DNA of 64,000 nt, from the NCBI GenBank assembly GCA_040221095.1, contig JAVJVP010000017.1:62001-126000 (forward strand). Direction: 5' to 3'. This document shows positions 25,744-34,706 of this stretch, in pieces. A program made the translations under genes and the position numbers. The notes under the pieces were generated by a model that ran no database searches, had not been told where the DNA came from, and saw nothing but the letters and a program-made list of their open reading frames with translations. Origin of the DNA: UBA1479 sp040221095. GTDB lineage: Bacteria > Pseudomonadota > Alphaproteobacteria > Rhodospirillales > Casp-alpha2. Numbering within the stretch: the stretch's first letter is position 1; each line of letters opens with the position of its first letter.

Positions 25744-26271
25744 ATGTCTCTTACGGCCGCCATCCATGCATTTCCCTTGGCGTTGTTCACCGGCCTGCTC
25801 GGCCTAGCCGCGTTGACCGATCTTCAGGAATACCGCATCCCCAATTCGGTGACCCTGGCCATCGCGGCCCTGTTTCCCGTCTATGCCCTGCTGCCGGGCG
25901 CCGGTGTCGATGTTGCCGGCTCTCTCGCCCTGGCCGCCGCCGTGTTGGCGGGCGGCACGGCGCTGTTCGCGATGGGTGCGTTCGGCGGCGGCGACGTCAA
26001 GCTGATGGCCGCCGTCAGCCTGTGGGTCGGCCCGTCGGCATGTCTCGATTTCATCCTCGTCACGGCGTTGTTCGGCGGCGCCATCGCCCTAGTGCAAATC
26101 TCGCACTGGCGTCTGGCCGTGGCCCAGGTTCTCACCGACCGGGGAGAAACCGGTTTCGCCCATACCCTGCTCGGCCGCGACGTGCCTTATGCCGTGGCCA
26201 TCGTCGCCGCCACGTTCGTCACCATGCCCGTGCCGCCCATGCTGGGCGCCGCCCGGGCTCTGGCCGGTTAG
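25744..26271 (+). CDS. cpaA: Prepilin peptidase of the Tad pilus (CpaA/TadV)
   Basis: A 175-residue polytopic aspartyl protease that removes the leader of Flp and the TadE/G pseudopilins. The two catalytic aspartates are seen as the Asp of LAALTDLQEYRIPN near residue 27 and the GxGD motif in FGGGDVKLM. Length and the lack of the N-methylating domain of PilD fit the CpaA/TadV class. It starts at the ATG at 25744, 285 bases after flp, and leads the long cpaA-tadC operon (9-base gap to cpaB). Confidence 0.93.
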   Translation: MSLTAAIHAFPLALFTGLLGLAALTDLQEYRIPNSVTLAIAALFPVYALLPGAGVDVAGSLALAAAVLAGGTALFAMGAFGGGDVKLMAAVSLWVGPSACLDFILVTALFGGAIALVQISHWRLAVAQVLTDRGETGFAHTLLGRDVPYAVAIVAATFVTMPVPPMLGAARALAG

Positions 26272-26280
26272 GAGGCTCTT

Positions 26281-27285
26281 ATGTCGTTGATCTCCCTCCG
26301 AGGTATTCTGCTGATCGTCGTGGCGCTGACGGCCGCCGCCGGCACGGCCCTGTTCGCCCGCAGTTGGATCGCCCAGCAGCAGGCGGCGTTCAAGGCCCGG
26401 CCAGTGCAATCCGCCCCGGCCACGGAAACCCGCAAGGTCCTGGTCGCCAAGCAGACCCTGGAGGCCGGCCGCTTCGTGCGCGCCGAAGACCTGCACTGGG
26501 CCGCCTGGCCCAAGGACGGCGTTGCCGAGGGCTATGTCGTCGAGGGTGAAGTGCCGAAGGGGATCAAGCCGGCCCCGGGTGTTGCCGACGGCGGAAAGTC
26601 CCAGAAACGCGGCATCGCCGTGTTCGACGGCGCCGTCGTGCGTTCGCGCATCACGGCGGGCGAGCCGGTCACGGCGCTCAAGCTGGTGCAGCCGGGCGAG
26701 CGCGGCTTCCTGGCGGCGGTGCTGGAGCCCGGCAAGCGCGCCGTGTCCGTGCCCGTCGACGCGACCACGGGGATCGCCGGGTTCATCTTCCCGGGCGACT
26801 GGGTCGACGTCATCTTCATCGGCCAGATGCGCCTGGAAACCCGGCGCGGCGACGCCGAAGGCAGCAAGGTGAAGAAGATCGAGTTTTCCGAGACGCTGCT
26901 GTCGGGCGCCCGCGTCATCGCCATGGATCAGAAGGTCGAGGCCGGCGACGGCCAGGCTAAGGTGGCCAAGACCGCGACCCTGCAGGTCACGCCCAAGCAG
27001 GCGGAAAAGGTCGCCCTGGCCCTGAAGATGGGCGGCGTCAGCCTGAGCCTGCATTCCCTGGCCCGCCACGACGCCGCGCAAACGGTCGATGACCGCTTCG
27101 CCGAAGTCGCCCGCGCCGTCGGCGCCCTGGACGGCGACGTGCCGCCGCCGCAGGACCTGAGCGGCAGTTACACCCTTGAATTCGACATCATGAGCATGCT
27201 CGGCGACAAACGTTTCGGGCCGGGCGCGCGGGCGCGCGGGGTCAACGTGATCCGCGCCGACAAGGCCGAACAGGCCAACTTCTGA
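26281..27285 (+). CDS. cpaB: Flp pilus assembly protein CpaB/RcpC
   Basis: A 334-residue periplasmic protein anchored by the N-terminal helix ISLRGILLIVVALTAAAGTA. A SAF domain follows (about residues 55-130: VLVAKQTLEAGRFVRAEDL, then AVVRSRITAGEPVTALKLV), then the RcpC-type domain with PVDATTGIAGFIFPGDWVDV. CpaB supports secretin assembly and may contact peptidoglycan. GGAGG eight bases before the ATG confirms the start, and the next gene follows after 14 bases. Confidence 0.93.
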   Translation: MSLISLRGILLIVVALTAAAGTALFARSWIAQQQAAFKARPVQSAPATETRKVLVAKQTLEAGRFVRAEDLHWAAWPKDGVAEGYVVEGEVPKGIKPAPGVADGGKSQKRGIAVFDGAVVRSRITAGEPVTALKLVQPGERGFLAAVLEPGKRAVSVPVDATTGIAGFIFPGDWVDVIFIGQMRLETRRGDAEGSKVKKIEFSETLLSGARVIAMDQKVEAGDGQAKVAKTATLQVTPKQAEKVALALKMGGVSLSLHSLARHDAAQTVDDRFAEVARAVGALDGDVPPPQDLSGSYTLEFDIMSMLGDKRFGPGARARGVNVIRADKAEQANF

Positions 27286-27299
27286 AAGGGCGGACGGTC

Positions 27300-28790
27300 A
27301 TGCGACCCCAGGCGATGGACATCTTCGACGAACGGCCCCGGCCCCGCGAAATCAAGCGGTGGAACCGCCTGATCCTGGCTGCCGGCGTGCTGCTGGCCCT
27401 GATCCTGGCGATGCTGTTCGCGCCGCCGCTGGCCGCCTTCGCCGCGGCCCAAGGCGTGGACGCGGGCCGGGTCGAGGTCATCAGCCCGGCCGGCGCCAAC
27501 ATCAAGATGGAGGTCAACAAGGGCCGCCTGGTGCGCCTGACGCGTCCGGCCTCGACCGTGTTCATCGCCGATCCGCGCATCGCCGACGTGCAGGTCAAGT
27601 CGCCGTCACTGGTCTATCTGTTCGCCAAGGCGCCGGGCGAGACAACCCTGTACGCCGTCGATCAGGCCGAACGGGTGCTGGCCAACGTCGATATCACCGT
27701 CGGCCACAACCTGACGCGCCTGCGCGACGCCCTTGCCAAACTGGCGCCGGACGACGACGTCACGGTCGACAGCATCGACGGCGCGCTGATCGTCGACGGC
27801 ATCGTGCCCTCGGCGTCGAAGGCCGAGGACATTCGCCGCCTCGCCGTGTCCTTCGCGGGGGCGCCGGAAAACGTCATCAACCGCCTTGGCGTCGATGCGC
27901 CCAATCAGGTCAACCTGCGGGTCCGCGTCGCCGAGGTGTCGCGCGACGTGGACAAACAGTTGGGATTCAACTGGAGCGCCGTCGGCTCCATCGGTGCCTT
28001 CGCCTTCGGTGTCGCCACGGCCAATCCCTTCGCGGCCAACGTCATCAGCCAGACCCTGACCGTCAATCCGGGCACGTTTTCCGCCGGTAACGGCAAGTTC
28101 ACCTTCGACGTCAACGGCGTGATCGACGCGCTGGAGGAAGAAGGCCTGGTCACCGTCCTGGCCGAACCCAACCTGACCGCCATGTCCGGCGAGACGGCCA
28201 GTTTCCTGGCAGGCGGCGAGTTCCCGATCCTGGTGCCCGAAGGCAACGACCGGGTGGTCATCGAGTTCAAGGAGTTCGGCGTTTCGCTGGCCTTCACGCC
28301 GACGATTTCCGGCAACAGCCGCATCAACCTGCATGTCCGGCCCGAGGTCAGCCAGCTGTCCAACGCCAACGCGGTTACCCTGAACAATTTTCAGATCCCA
28401 TCGCTGACCACGCGCCGGGCGGAAACCACGGTGGAACTGGGCAGCGGCCAAAGCTTCGCCATCGCTGGCCTGCTGCAGAACAACGTGACCCACAGCATTT
28501 CCGAATTTCCCGGACTCGGCGACGTGCCGGTGCTGGGCAGCCTGTTCAAGTCCGACCGCTTCCAGCGCGAGGAGTCCGAACTGGTCATCATCGTCACCCC
28601 CTATATCGTCAAGCCGGCGCCGTCGCGCAAGATGGCCGCCCCCACGGACGGCTATCAGGCGCCCCACGACATCGAACGCATCATCGGCGGCTCGACGGGC
28701 CGCCACGCCGACGCGCCGGCCAAGCCCCGGATCGTGACCAAGGACGGCCGGGCGCTGATCGGCCCCGTCGGCTTCACCTTCGAGGATTGA
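27300..28790 (+). CDS. cpaC: Tad pilus secretin CpaC/RcpA
   Basis: A 496-residue outer-membrane secretin through which the Flp pilus emerges. An N-terminal hydrophobic segment (WNRLILAAGVLLALILAM) probably acts as the signal sequence; its n-region is rather long. The BON/N0-like domain (VNKGRLVRLTRPASTVFIA) and N1 region follow, and the secretin domain covers about residues 230-440 with the family signature VPVLGSLFKS. It is encoded between cpaB and cpaD in the classical order. Confidence 0.94.
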   Translation: MRPQAMDIFDERPRPREIKRWNRLILAAGVLLALILAMLFAPPLAAFAAAQGVDAGRVEVISPAGANIKMEVNKGRLVRLTRPASTVFIADPRIADVQVKSPSLVYLFAKAPGETTLYAVDQAERVLANVDITVGHNLTRLRDALAKLAPDDDVTVDSIDGALIVDGIVPSASKAEDIRRLAVSFAGAPENVINRLGVDAPNQVNLRVRVAEVSRDVDKQLGFNWSAVGSIGAFAFGVATANPFAANVISQTLTVNPGTFSAGNGKFTFDVNGVIDALEEEGLVTVLAEPNLTAMSGETASFLAGGEFPILVPEGNDRVVIEFKEFGVSLAFTPTISGNSRINLHVRPEVSQLSNANAVTLNNFQIPSLTTRRAETTVELGSGQSFAIAGLLQNNVTHSISEFPGLGDVPVLGSLFKSDRFQREESELVIIVTPYIVKPAPSRKMAAPTDGYQAPHDIERIIGGSTGRHADAPAKPRIVTKDGRALIGPVGFTFED

Positions 28791-28838
28791 GGATCTATCC
28801 CCGCCACCCCGATCGCTTCACACCCCAGGAGCATTGCC

Positions 28839-29690
28839 ATGAACACCCCGAACCGGATTTACACCAAGCCCAGCAAGGCCAAGGCGAAACCGGCCGCGTT
28901 CGTCTCCGCCGCCAAGCGCAAACCCTCGATCTGGGACCGCGGCGTCGGCGGCGGAAGCAGCGGCAAGGGGCGGTCCTTCGGCTGGCGGGCGGGCGCTCAT
29001 GCTGGCAGTTCCTGGGCCGGGCTGTTGTGCCTGGTCCTGCTCGGCGCTTGCGACCATATTCCCGACTTCAAGGCCCATGCGCCCTACGATCCGCCCGAAG
29101 CACGACAGCCCCGCGTGCAGGCCGTCGCCATCGCCCATAAGGTCGCCTTCCCCCAGGGGATGGTGACCTTGGACGCCCAGACGGGCCGCGACATCGACGC
29201 CTTCCTCGCGCGCCAGAAGGTCGACCGCGCCGATGCCCTGGAAATCGCCATCCCCGCCGGCGGCGGTGAGATCGCGCGCGGCCGGGCCGAGCGGGTCGCC
29301 GCCTATCTGAAGCTCAAGCGTCTGGCCGCCGGTCTGGTCATCGACGACGATCCCAAGATGGCGGGCGACACGGTGCGTCTGGTCGTCCACCGCTATCAGG
29401 TCGCCCTGCCGGGATGCCCCGATTGGTCGGAGCGCAGCGGCGTCACCCACGCCAACCAGCCGTCGGGCAACTGGGGCTGCGCCACGGCGGTCAATCTGGG
29501 CCTGATGGTCGCCAATCCGGGTGATCTGGCATGGGGGCGGGACGGCGGCCCCGGTGACGGCGCCGCCCATGTGCTGGGTATTCAGCGCTACCGCAAGGGT
29601 GAGACCAAGCCGCTTCTGGGGGCCACGACGTCGGAAGCGCCTGCGGCCGGCACGGGGGCGCCCGCCGGTGGCGAGGGAGGCGGAAAATGA
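28839..29690 (+). CDS. cpaD: CpaD-family pilus assembly lipoprotein
   Basis: A 283-residue lipoprotein of the Tad system, thought to help the secretin. CPDWSERSGVTHANQPSGN and WGCATAVNLGLMVANPGDL are the CpaD signatures. The lipobox LLGAC is only reached at about residue 71, after a basic, Gly/Ser-rich N-region of about 60 residues that is unusually long for a lipoprotein signal. AGGAGC about nine bases before the ATG at 28839 and the lack of a later Met support the start. The stop overlaps cpaE by four bases. Confidence 0.9.
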   Translation: MNTPNRIYTKPSKAKAKPAAFVSAAKRKPSIWDRGVGGGSSGKGRSFGWRAGAHAGSSWAGLLCLVLLGACDHIPDFKAHAPYDPPEARQPRVQAVAIAHKVAFPQGMVTLDAQTGRDIDAFLARQKVDRADALEIAIPAGGGEIARGRAERVAAYLKLKRLAAGLVIDDDPKMAGDTVRLVVHRYQVALPGCPDWSERSGVTHANQPSGNWGCATAVNLGLMVANPGDLAWGRDGGPGDGAAHVLGIQRYRKGETKPLLGATTSEAPAAGTGAPAGGEGGGK

Positions 29691-30916
29691 TCCCGGCCCC
29701 GGAAAAGAAATCCGCCTCGGCGGCGGTCGCCACGCCCTTCATGGCCTTCGTCGCCGACGAGGTCACCCGCAGCCAGCTTGAACGCGCGGCCGAGGAGGCG
29801 GGCTTTGCCGGCGACGTTTATGTCGGCGGCACGGACGCCGCCCTCGCCACCCTGGCCGAGGTCGTGCCCGCCCGCTTTCTGGTTCTCGACCTTGCCGACC
29901 GCACGGACCTTGTCGAAGCCGTCAACGCCTTCGCCGAAGTCTGCCAGCCGGACACTCGGGTCCTGGTCTTGGGTGCCGTGAACGACGTCGCGGTCTACCG
30001 GGCGCTGATCGACCTCGGCGTGTCCGACTATCTGGTCAAGCCGGTGGCCGGACCGCAGTTGACGGCAGCCCTGGCGCGTCTGGGTGCCGAGGCGGCACCG
30101 GATAGGGGGCAAAAAACATCCCCCGGCGCCACGCGCGGCACGGTCACGGGTATCCTGTCGGCGCGGGGCGGGGCGGGGGCCAGCACGGTCGCCGTGAACC
30201 TAGCCTGGGCGCTGTCGGTCGAAGCCCCCGGCAAATGCGCCCTGGTCGATCTCGACCTGCGGTTCGGCACCGCCGCCATGATGCTGGATCTGGAGCCGGG
30301 ACGTGGTTTCAAGGAAGCCCTCGACAACCCGGGGCGCATCGACAGCCTGTTCATGGAACGCGCCATGGTGCGGGCCACGGACAATCTGTCCCTGTTGGCC
30401 GGGGAAGAGGACGTGTCGGCGGAACCGGCGGTCGCCGAGGGGGCGCTCGACATCCTGTTCGACAGGCTGACCGGCGCCTTCGACCATGTGGTGGCGGACC
30501 TGCCGCGCTGGCGCCTGGGCGATCATGTGAAGCATTTGGACCGCCTGTTCCTGGTGACCGAGCCGACCCTGGCCGGCCTGCGCGACGCGCTGCGCCTGAA
30601 GGATGCGGCCCTGGCCCTGGCCGGGGCCGACCTGCCGGTGCAGGTTGTCCTCAACAAGGGCGGGGCGGCCAAGAAGGGCGAATTGACGGACGCCGATGTG
30701 GTCAAGGGCGGGCTGCCCAAACCCGCCTACGTGCTGCCCGACGAGCCCAAGGTGCAGTCTCAGGCACAGGCCACGGGCAAGCCCATGGTGCAGATCGCTC
30801 CCCGGGCCAAGGCGTCCAGGGTGATCGTCGAAATGGCCCGCGATTTGGCGGTCGGTGACGGCGACGCGGTCCCGGCCAAGTCCCTGTTCGGTCTGATCCT
30901 GGGCGGCCGGAAGTAG
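29687..30916 (+). CDS. cpaE: Tad pilus localisation ATPase CpaE/TadZ
   Basis: A 409-residue cytoplasmic protein. Residues about 15-125 form a receiver-like (CheY-fold) domain lacking the usual phosphorylation set. The rest is a MinD/ParA-type ATPase. Its P-loop is SARGGAGASTVAVNLAW: Arg and Ala replace both lysines of the deviant Walker A motif KGGxGK, so ATP hydrolysis may be weak or absent, as described for other TadZ proteins. CALVDLDLRFGTAAMMLD is the Walker A' region. It would mark the cell pole for pilus assembly. Start and stop fit the cpaD-cpaE-cpaF order (11-base gap to cpaF). Confidence 0.92.
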   Translation: MIPAPEKKSASAAVATPFMAFVADEVTRSQLERAAEEAGFAGDVYVGGTDAALATLAEVVPARFLVLDLADRTDLVEAVNAFAEVCQPDTRVLVLGAVNDVAVYRALIDLGVSDYLVKPVAGPQLTAALARLGAEAAPDRGQKTSPGATRGTVTGILSARGGAGASTVAVNLAWALSVEAPGKCALVDLDLRFGTAAMMLDLEPGRGFKEALDNPGRIDSLFMERAMVRATDNLSLLAGEEDVSAEPAVAEGALDILFDRLTGAFDHVVADLPRWRLGDHVKHLDRLFLVTEPTLAGLRDALRLKDAALALAGADLPVQVVLNKGGAAKKGELTDADVVKGGLPKPAYVLPDEPKVQSQAQATGKPMVQIAPRAKASRVIVEMARDLAVGDGDAVPAKSLFGLILGGRK

Positions 30917-30927
30917 GGGGCGGGACC

Positions 30928-32625
30928 ATGAGCTTCGGACGCCGCGATACATCCAAGGTCGTCGCCCTGTCAGGGCGTCGACTGCCCGCGCCGGGCGGTG
31001 CGGATCCGGTCCTGGACGAAATGCCTGCGGCGGCGGAACTAGTGCCGGAACCACCGGTGCACGACGTCGAGGGTGCGGAAGAGTACCGCCCCGAAACCGT
31101 TGCCCGCGCGATCGACAAGATTTGGCCCAGCGTCCGGATCGGTGCGAAGGATCTGTTGAGTCCGGACTACAGCCGGGGCGACCGCGCCGCCTGCATCGGC
31201 GTATTTCTTGATGCCGAGAGCAGGATGTCCGGCGATCCTTTGTTCGAGGCCGAACGCCGCGACGTCATCACGGAATTGCTCAACCGCTTGACGGGCCTGC
31301 CGGGGACCGGCGTGGCGGGAAGCCGCACGATGGTGCCTGATCCTACGGGACAGGCCAAGGAGCGGGTTCTGCCCCTGCTGATGGAGCGCATGGACGTGTC
31401 CAAGGCGGCCGAACTGCCGCGCGCCGAGATGGCCCGCCAGGTCACGGATCTGGTCGCCGAAATCCTGGCCGACGAGAAACTGCACCTCAACCTGATCGAG
31501 CAGCGCGATCTGGTGACCATGCTGCTCAACGACATGCTGGGCCTGGGGCCGCTGGAGCCGCTGCTGGCCGACGAACGTGTCACCGACATCATGGTCAACG
31601 GCCCGGACCAGGTCTATGTCGAGCGCGGCGGGCGTCTGGAATTGGCGGACGCCCGGTTCCGCGACAACGCCCATGTCCTGAACGTGGCGCAGCGCATCGT
31701 GTCGGCCATCGGGCGGCGGGTCGACGAGACCTCGCCGCTCTGCGACGCGCGTCTGGCTGACGGGTCCCGCGTCAACGTCATCATCCCGCCCTTGGCCATC
31801 GACGGGCCGTCGATCTCGATCCGCAAGTTCGCCAAGCAGAAGATCACCATGGAAAAGATGGAGCAGCAGAACAATCTGTCGCCGGCCATGGCGACGGTGC
31901 TGCGCATCGCCGGTCGGTCGCGTCTGAACATCATCATTTCCGGCGGCACGGGGTCCGGCAAGACGACCTTGTTGAACGCCTTGTCGCGCATGATCGACCC
32001 GGGCGAGCGCATCGTGACCATCGAGGACGCGGCCGAACTGCAACTGCAGCAGCCCCATGTGGTGCGCCTGGAAACCCGGCCCGCCAACCTGGAGGGCGAG
32101 GGCGAGATCACCCAACGCGAATTGGTGAAGAACTGCCTGCGCATGCGCCCCGACCGCATCATCCTTGGCGAAATCCGCGCCGGCGAGGCCTTGGACATGC
32201 TGCAGGCCATGAACACGGGCCATGACGGTTCGCTCTGTACCATTCACGCCAACCGCCCGCGCGAAGCCCTGACCCGGCTGGAGAACATGGTCGCCATGGC
32301 CGGGGTCAAGCTGCCCAACGAGGCCGTGCGCGCGCAGATCGCCGGCGCCGTCAACATGATCGTGCAGATCGCCCGCATGCGCGACGGCGTGCGCCGCATC
32401 ACCCATGTCACCGAGGTCGTGGGCATGGAGGGCGAGGTCGTCACCACCCAGGACCTGTTCACCTTCGAGTTCGAGGGCGAGGACGCCGACGGCAAGCTGT
32501 ACGGCGCGTTCAAGTCGTCGGGCCTGCGCCCGGCCTTCGCCGCCAACGCCAAGTACTTCGGCCTGGAAAAGGCGCTGCTGGAGGCGATGTCCCAACCCGA
32601 CCATGTGACGCAGCGGGCGGGGTAG
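30928..32625 (+). CDS. cpaF: Tad pilus motor ATPase CpaF/TadA
   Basis: A 565-residue secretion ATPase of the type II/IV superfamily that drives Flp assembly and retraction. The N-terminal region (about 1-180) is partly disordered. The ATPase core contains the Walker A motif SGGTGSGKTTLLNAL near residue 330, the Asp box near EDAAELQLQ, the Walker B segment MRPDRIILGEIRAGEALDML and the His box MNTGHDGSLCTIHAN. The N-terminal extension is somewhat longer than in Caulobacter CpaF. It pairs with the TadB and TadC platform proteins encoded next. Confidence 0.95.
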   Translation: MSFGRRDTSKVVALSGRRLPAPGGADPVLDEMPAAAELVPEPPVHDVEGAEEYRPETVARAIDKIWPSVRIGAKDLLSPDYSRGDRAACIGVFLDAESRMSGDPLFEAERRDVITELLNRLTGLPGTGVAGSRTMVPDPTGQAKERVLPLLMERMDVSKAAELPRAEMARQVTDLVAEILADEKLHLNLIEQRDLVTMLLNDMLGLGPLEPLLADERVTDIMVNGPDQVYVERGGRLELADARFRDNAHVLNVAQRIVSAIGRRVDETSPLCDARLADGSRVNVIIPPLAIDGPSISIRKFAKQKITMEKMEQQNNLSPAMATVLRIAGRSRLNIIISGGTGSGKTTLLNALSRMIDPGERIVTIEDAAELQLQQPHVVRLETRPANLEGEGEITQRELVKNCLRMRPDRIILGEIRAGEALDMLQAMNTGHDGSLCTIHANRPREALTRLENMVAMAGVKLPNEAVRAQIAGAVNMIVQIARMRDGVRRITHVTEVVGMEGEVVTTQDLFTFEFEGEDADGKLYGAFKSSGLRPAFAANAKYFGLEKALLEAMSQPDHVTQRAG

Positions 32626-32634
32626 GGGGCGATC

Positions 32635-33603
32635 ATGGAAATCCTGCTGATATCGCTGGGCGTGTTCATCACCATCCTGGCCGGTTGGGTCGGGGTGGGG
32701 GCGGGACGGTCCAACCGCGCCCGCATCCTGACCCGCCGCCTTGCCGCCGTCGGGCCGGCCAAGGTGATGCCGGGCGGTGGGGCCGCCGTGACCCTGCGCC
32801 GCGACGACGGCACGGGCAGGGGGTTGGAGAAATCCCTGGGCCGCCTGCTGCCGCGCACCGCCAGCCTGCGCAAGCGGCTGGCGCGGACCGGCAAACGGAT
32901 GTCGGTCACGGGCTATCTGTGCGTGTCGGCGGGATTGGCGGCGGCCGTGTTCGCGTCCCTGTTCCTGTTCCTGCATCTGCATCCCGTGCTGTCGGCGCTG
33001 TCGGCGCTGGCCGCCGGATTGCTGCTGCCGCATCTTGCCGTTTCCATGATGGCGACGCGGCGGCAGAACAGGTTCAACAGCCTGTTCCCCGACGCCATCG
33101 ACCTGATGGTGCGGGGACTCCGGTCCGGCCTGCCGGTGACGGAATGCATCAAGGCCGTGGGCCGCGAACTGGCTGATCCGGTCGGCGTCGAGTTTCGCCG
33201 CATCACCGACGAGGTCAAGTTCGGGGCCAAGATCAACGACGCCCTGTGGGCGACGGCCCATCGTCTGGACATTCCCGAGTTCAAGTTCTTCGTGGTCAGT
33301 TTGTCTGTGCAGCAGGAAACCGGCGGCAATCTGGCTGAAACCCTGGCCAACCTGTCGGACATCCTGCGCCGCCGCCGGCAGATGAAGCTGAAGATCAAGG
33401 CCATGTCGTCGGAGGCCAAGGCCAGCGCCATGATCCTGGGCTCCCTGCCGTTCGTCATGTTCTGCATCATCTACTTGATGAACCCGGATTATGAATCCCT
33501 GCTGTTCACGGATCCGCGCGGACGTCTCATTCTCGGCGGCGGGCTGGTCGCCATGGCGATGGGCGTGTTCGTCATGAGCCGCATGGTGAGGTTCGAGATA
33601 TGA
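32635..33603 (+). CDS. tadB: Tad pilus inner-membrane platform protein TadB
   Basis: A 322-residue GspF-like platform protein with membrane helices at the N-terminus (ILLISLGVFITILAGWVGVG), near residues 95-135 and at the C-terminus. The T2SSF domain in between carries FPDAIDLMVRGLRSGLPV and VQQETGGNLAETLANLS. It forms the inner-membrane platform with TadC. Its stop overlaps the tadC start by four bases (ATGA). Confidence 0.93.
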   Translation: MEILLISLGVFITILAGWVGVGAGRSNRARILTRRLAAVGPAKVMPGGGAAVTLRRDDGTGRGLEKSLGRLLPRTASLRKRLARTGKRMSVTGYLCVSAGLAAAVFASLFLFLHLHPVLSALSALAAGLLLPHLAVSMMATRRQNRFNSLFPDAIDLMVRGLRSGLPVTECIKAVGRELADPVGVEFRRITDEVKFGAKINDALWATAHRLDIPEFKFFVVSLSVQQETGGNLAETLANLSDILRRRRQMKLKIKAMSSEAKASAMILGSLPFVMFCIIYLMNPDYESLLFTDPRGRLILGGGLVAMAMGVFVMSRMVRFEI

Positions 33604-34580
33604 GCATCCTCGACCTGATCCCCGGCCTGGACGCGGCCGGGCTGATCACCGCCATGGCGGCCCTGGCGGCGGGCTTCGCCGTCTATGCGGTATGGACGGC
33701 GCTGCTGGTCCGCGACCCCATGGCCGGGCGCATCAAGAGCGTGGGCCTGCACCGGGACGAACTGCGTCAGGCCATGTTGGTGGCCCAAGGCAACCGTGCC
33801 AGGCGGCGCGAGACCACGGTCGATTTCATGCGCCGGGTGGCGCAGCGCCTGAAGCTTCTGAAGACCCAGCAGGCCGACGCCATCACCCTGCGACTGGCCC
33901 AGGCCGGGTTCAGGTCCAAGGACGCGCTGGTCATCTATCTGTTTGCCAAGCTGGCGCTGCCGTTTGCTTTGGGGGCCGTCGCGGTGGTCCTGGTCTATGT
34001 CGCGGACCTGTGGGCGATGTCGGGGATGATGAAGCTGTTCACCGCCATTGCAGCCGTGGTCGTCGGTGCCTATGCGCCCGAAGTCTTCGTCGCCAACATC
34101 CGGCAAAAGCGTCAGCACGCCATGCAGAAGGGCCTGCCGGACGCTCTCGACCTTTTGGTGATCTGCACCGAGGCGGGCCTTGCCCTCGACGCGGCCCTGA
34201 CCCGGGTGGCGCGGGAGACGGGCCCGGCCTGCCCGGAATTGGCGGAAGAGTTGAGCCTCTGTGCAGTCGAACTGGGTTTCCTGCCGGACCGCCGCCAGGC
34301 TTTGGACAACCTGTCGACGCGCACGGCCCTGGCGTCGGTCCGGGGTGTCGTCAATTCCCTGCAACAGACGGAAAAATACGGCACGCCGCTGTCGCTGTCG
34401 CTGCGCGTGCTGTCCACGGAATTTCGCAACGACCGCATGATGCGGGCCGAGGAAAAGGCCGCGCGCCTGCCGGCGACGCTGACCGTGCCGCTGATCCTGT
34501 TCATCCTGCCAGCGCTGTTCGTGGTGCTGCTGGGACCGGCCGTGATCAGCGCCATCGACGGCCTGGGCGGTCTGAAATGA
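33600..34580 (+). CDS. tadC: Tad pilus inner-membrane platform protein TadC
   Basis: A 326-residue GspF-like protein and partner of TadB. Membrane helices are found at about residues 12-36, 115-160 and 295-320. The T2SSF region shows GLPDALDLLVICTEAGLAL and ETGPACPELAEELSLCAVE. It is the last gene of the cpaA-tadC operon; the hairpin at 34645-34677 follows. Confidence 0.92.
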   Translation: MSILDLIPGLDAAGLITAMAALAAGFAVYAVWTALLVRDPMAGRIKSVGLHRDELRQAMLVAQGNRARRRETTVDFMRRVAQRLKLLKTQQADAITLRLAQAGFRSKDALVIYLFAKLALPFALGAVAVVLVYVADLWAMSGMMKLFTAIAAVVVGAYAPEVFVANIRQKRQHAMQKGLPDALDLLVICTEAGLALDAALTRVARETGPACPELAEELSLCAVELGFLPDRRQALDNLSTRTALASVRGVVNSLQQTEKYGTPLSLSLRVLSTEFRNDRMMRAEEKAARLPATLTVPLILFILPALFVVLLGPAVISAIDGLGGLK

Positions 34581-34644
34581 GCGCCGGAGTAACCCGGAAC
34601 AAGTTGGGTGAGCCGCCTTCACTTAGGGGTCAGGCGGACCACCT

Positions 34645-34677
34645 GGCCGGAGGACGGAGGGGTGCCGTCCTCCGGCC
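34645..34677. terminator. Strong hairpin between convergent tadC and tadD
   Basis: A perfect 13-bp stem, ggccggaggacgg (34645-34657) and ccgtcctccggcc (34665-34677), with a 7-base loop lies between the convergent genes. No clear T-run follows on either side, but the position and strength fit a bidirectional stop for both operons. Confidence 0.65.
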
Positions 34678-34706
34678 GCTTTACTGGCGGACGGGACGGC
34701 GGGCGC

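Noticed and set aside
31039..33261. 740-codon minus-strand frame opposite cpaF and tadB
   Set aside because: Antisense of two clear Tad genes with intact motifs; composition rich in Gln, Arg and His, as in other mirror frames.
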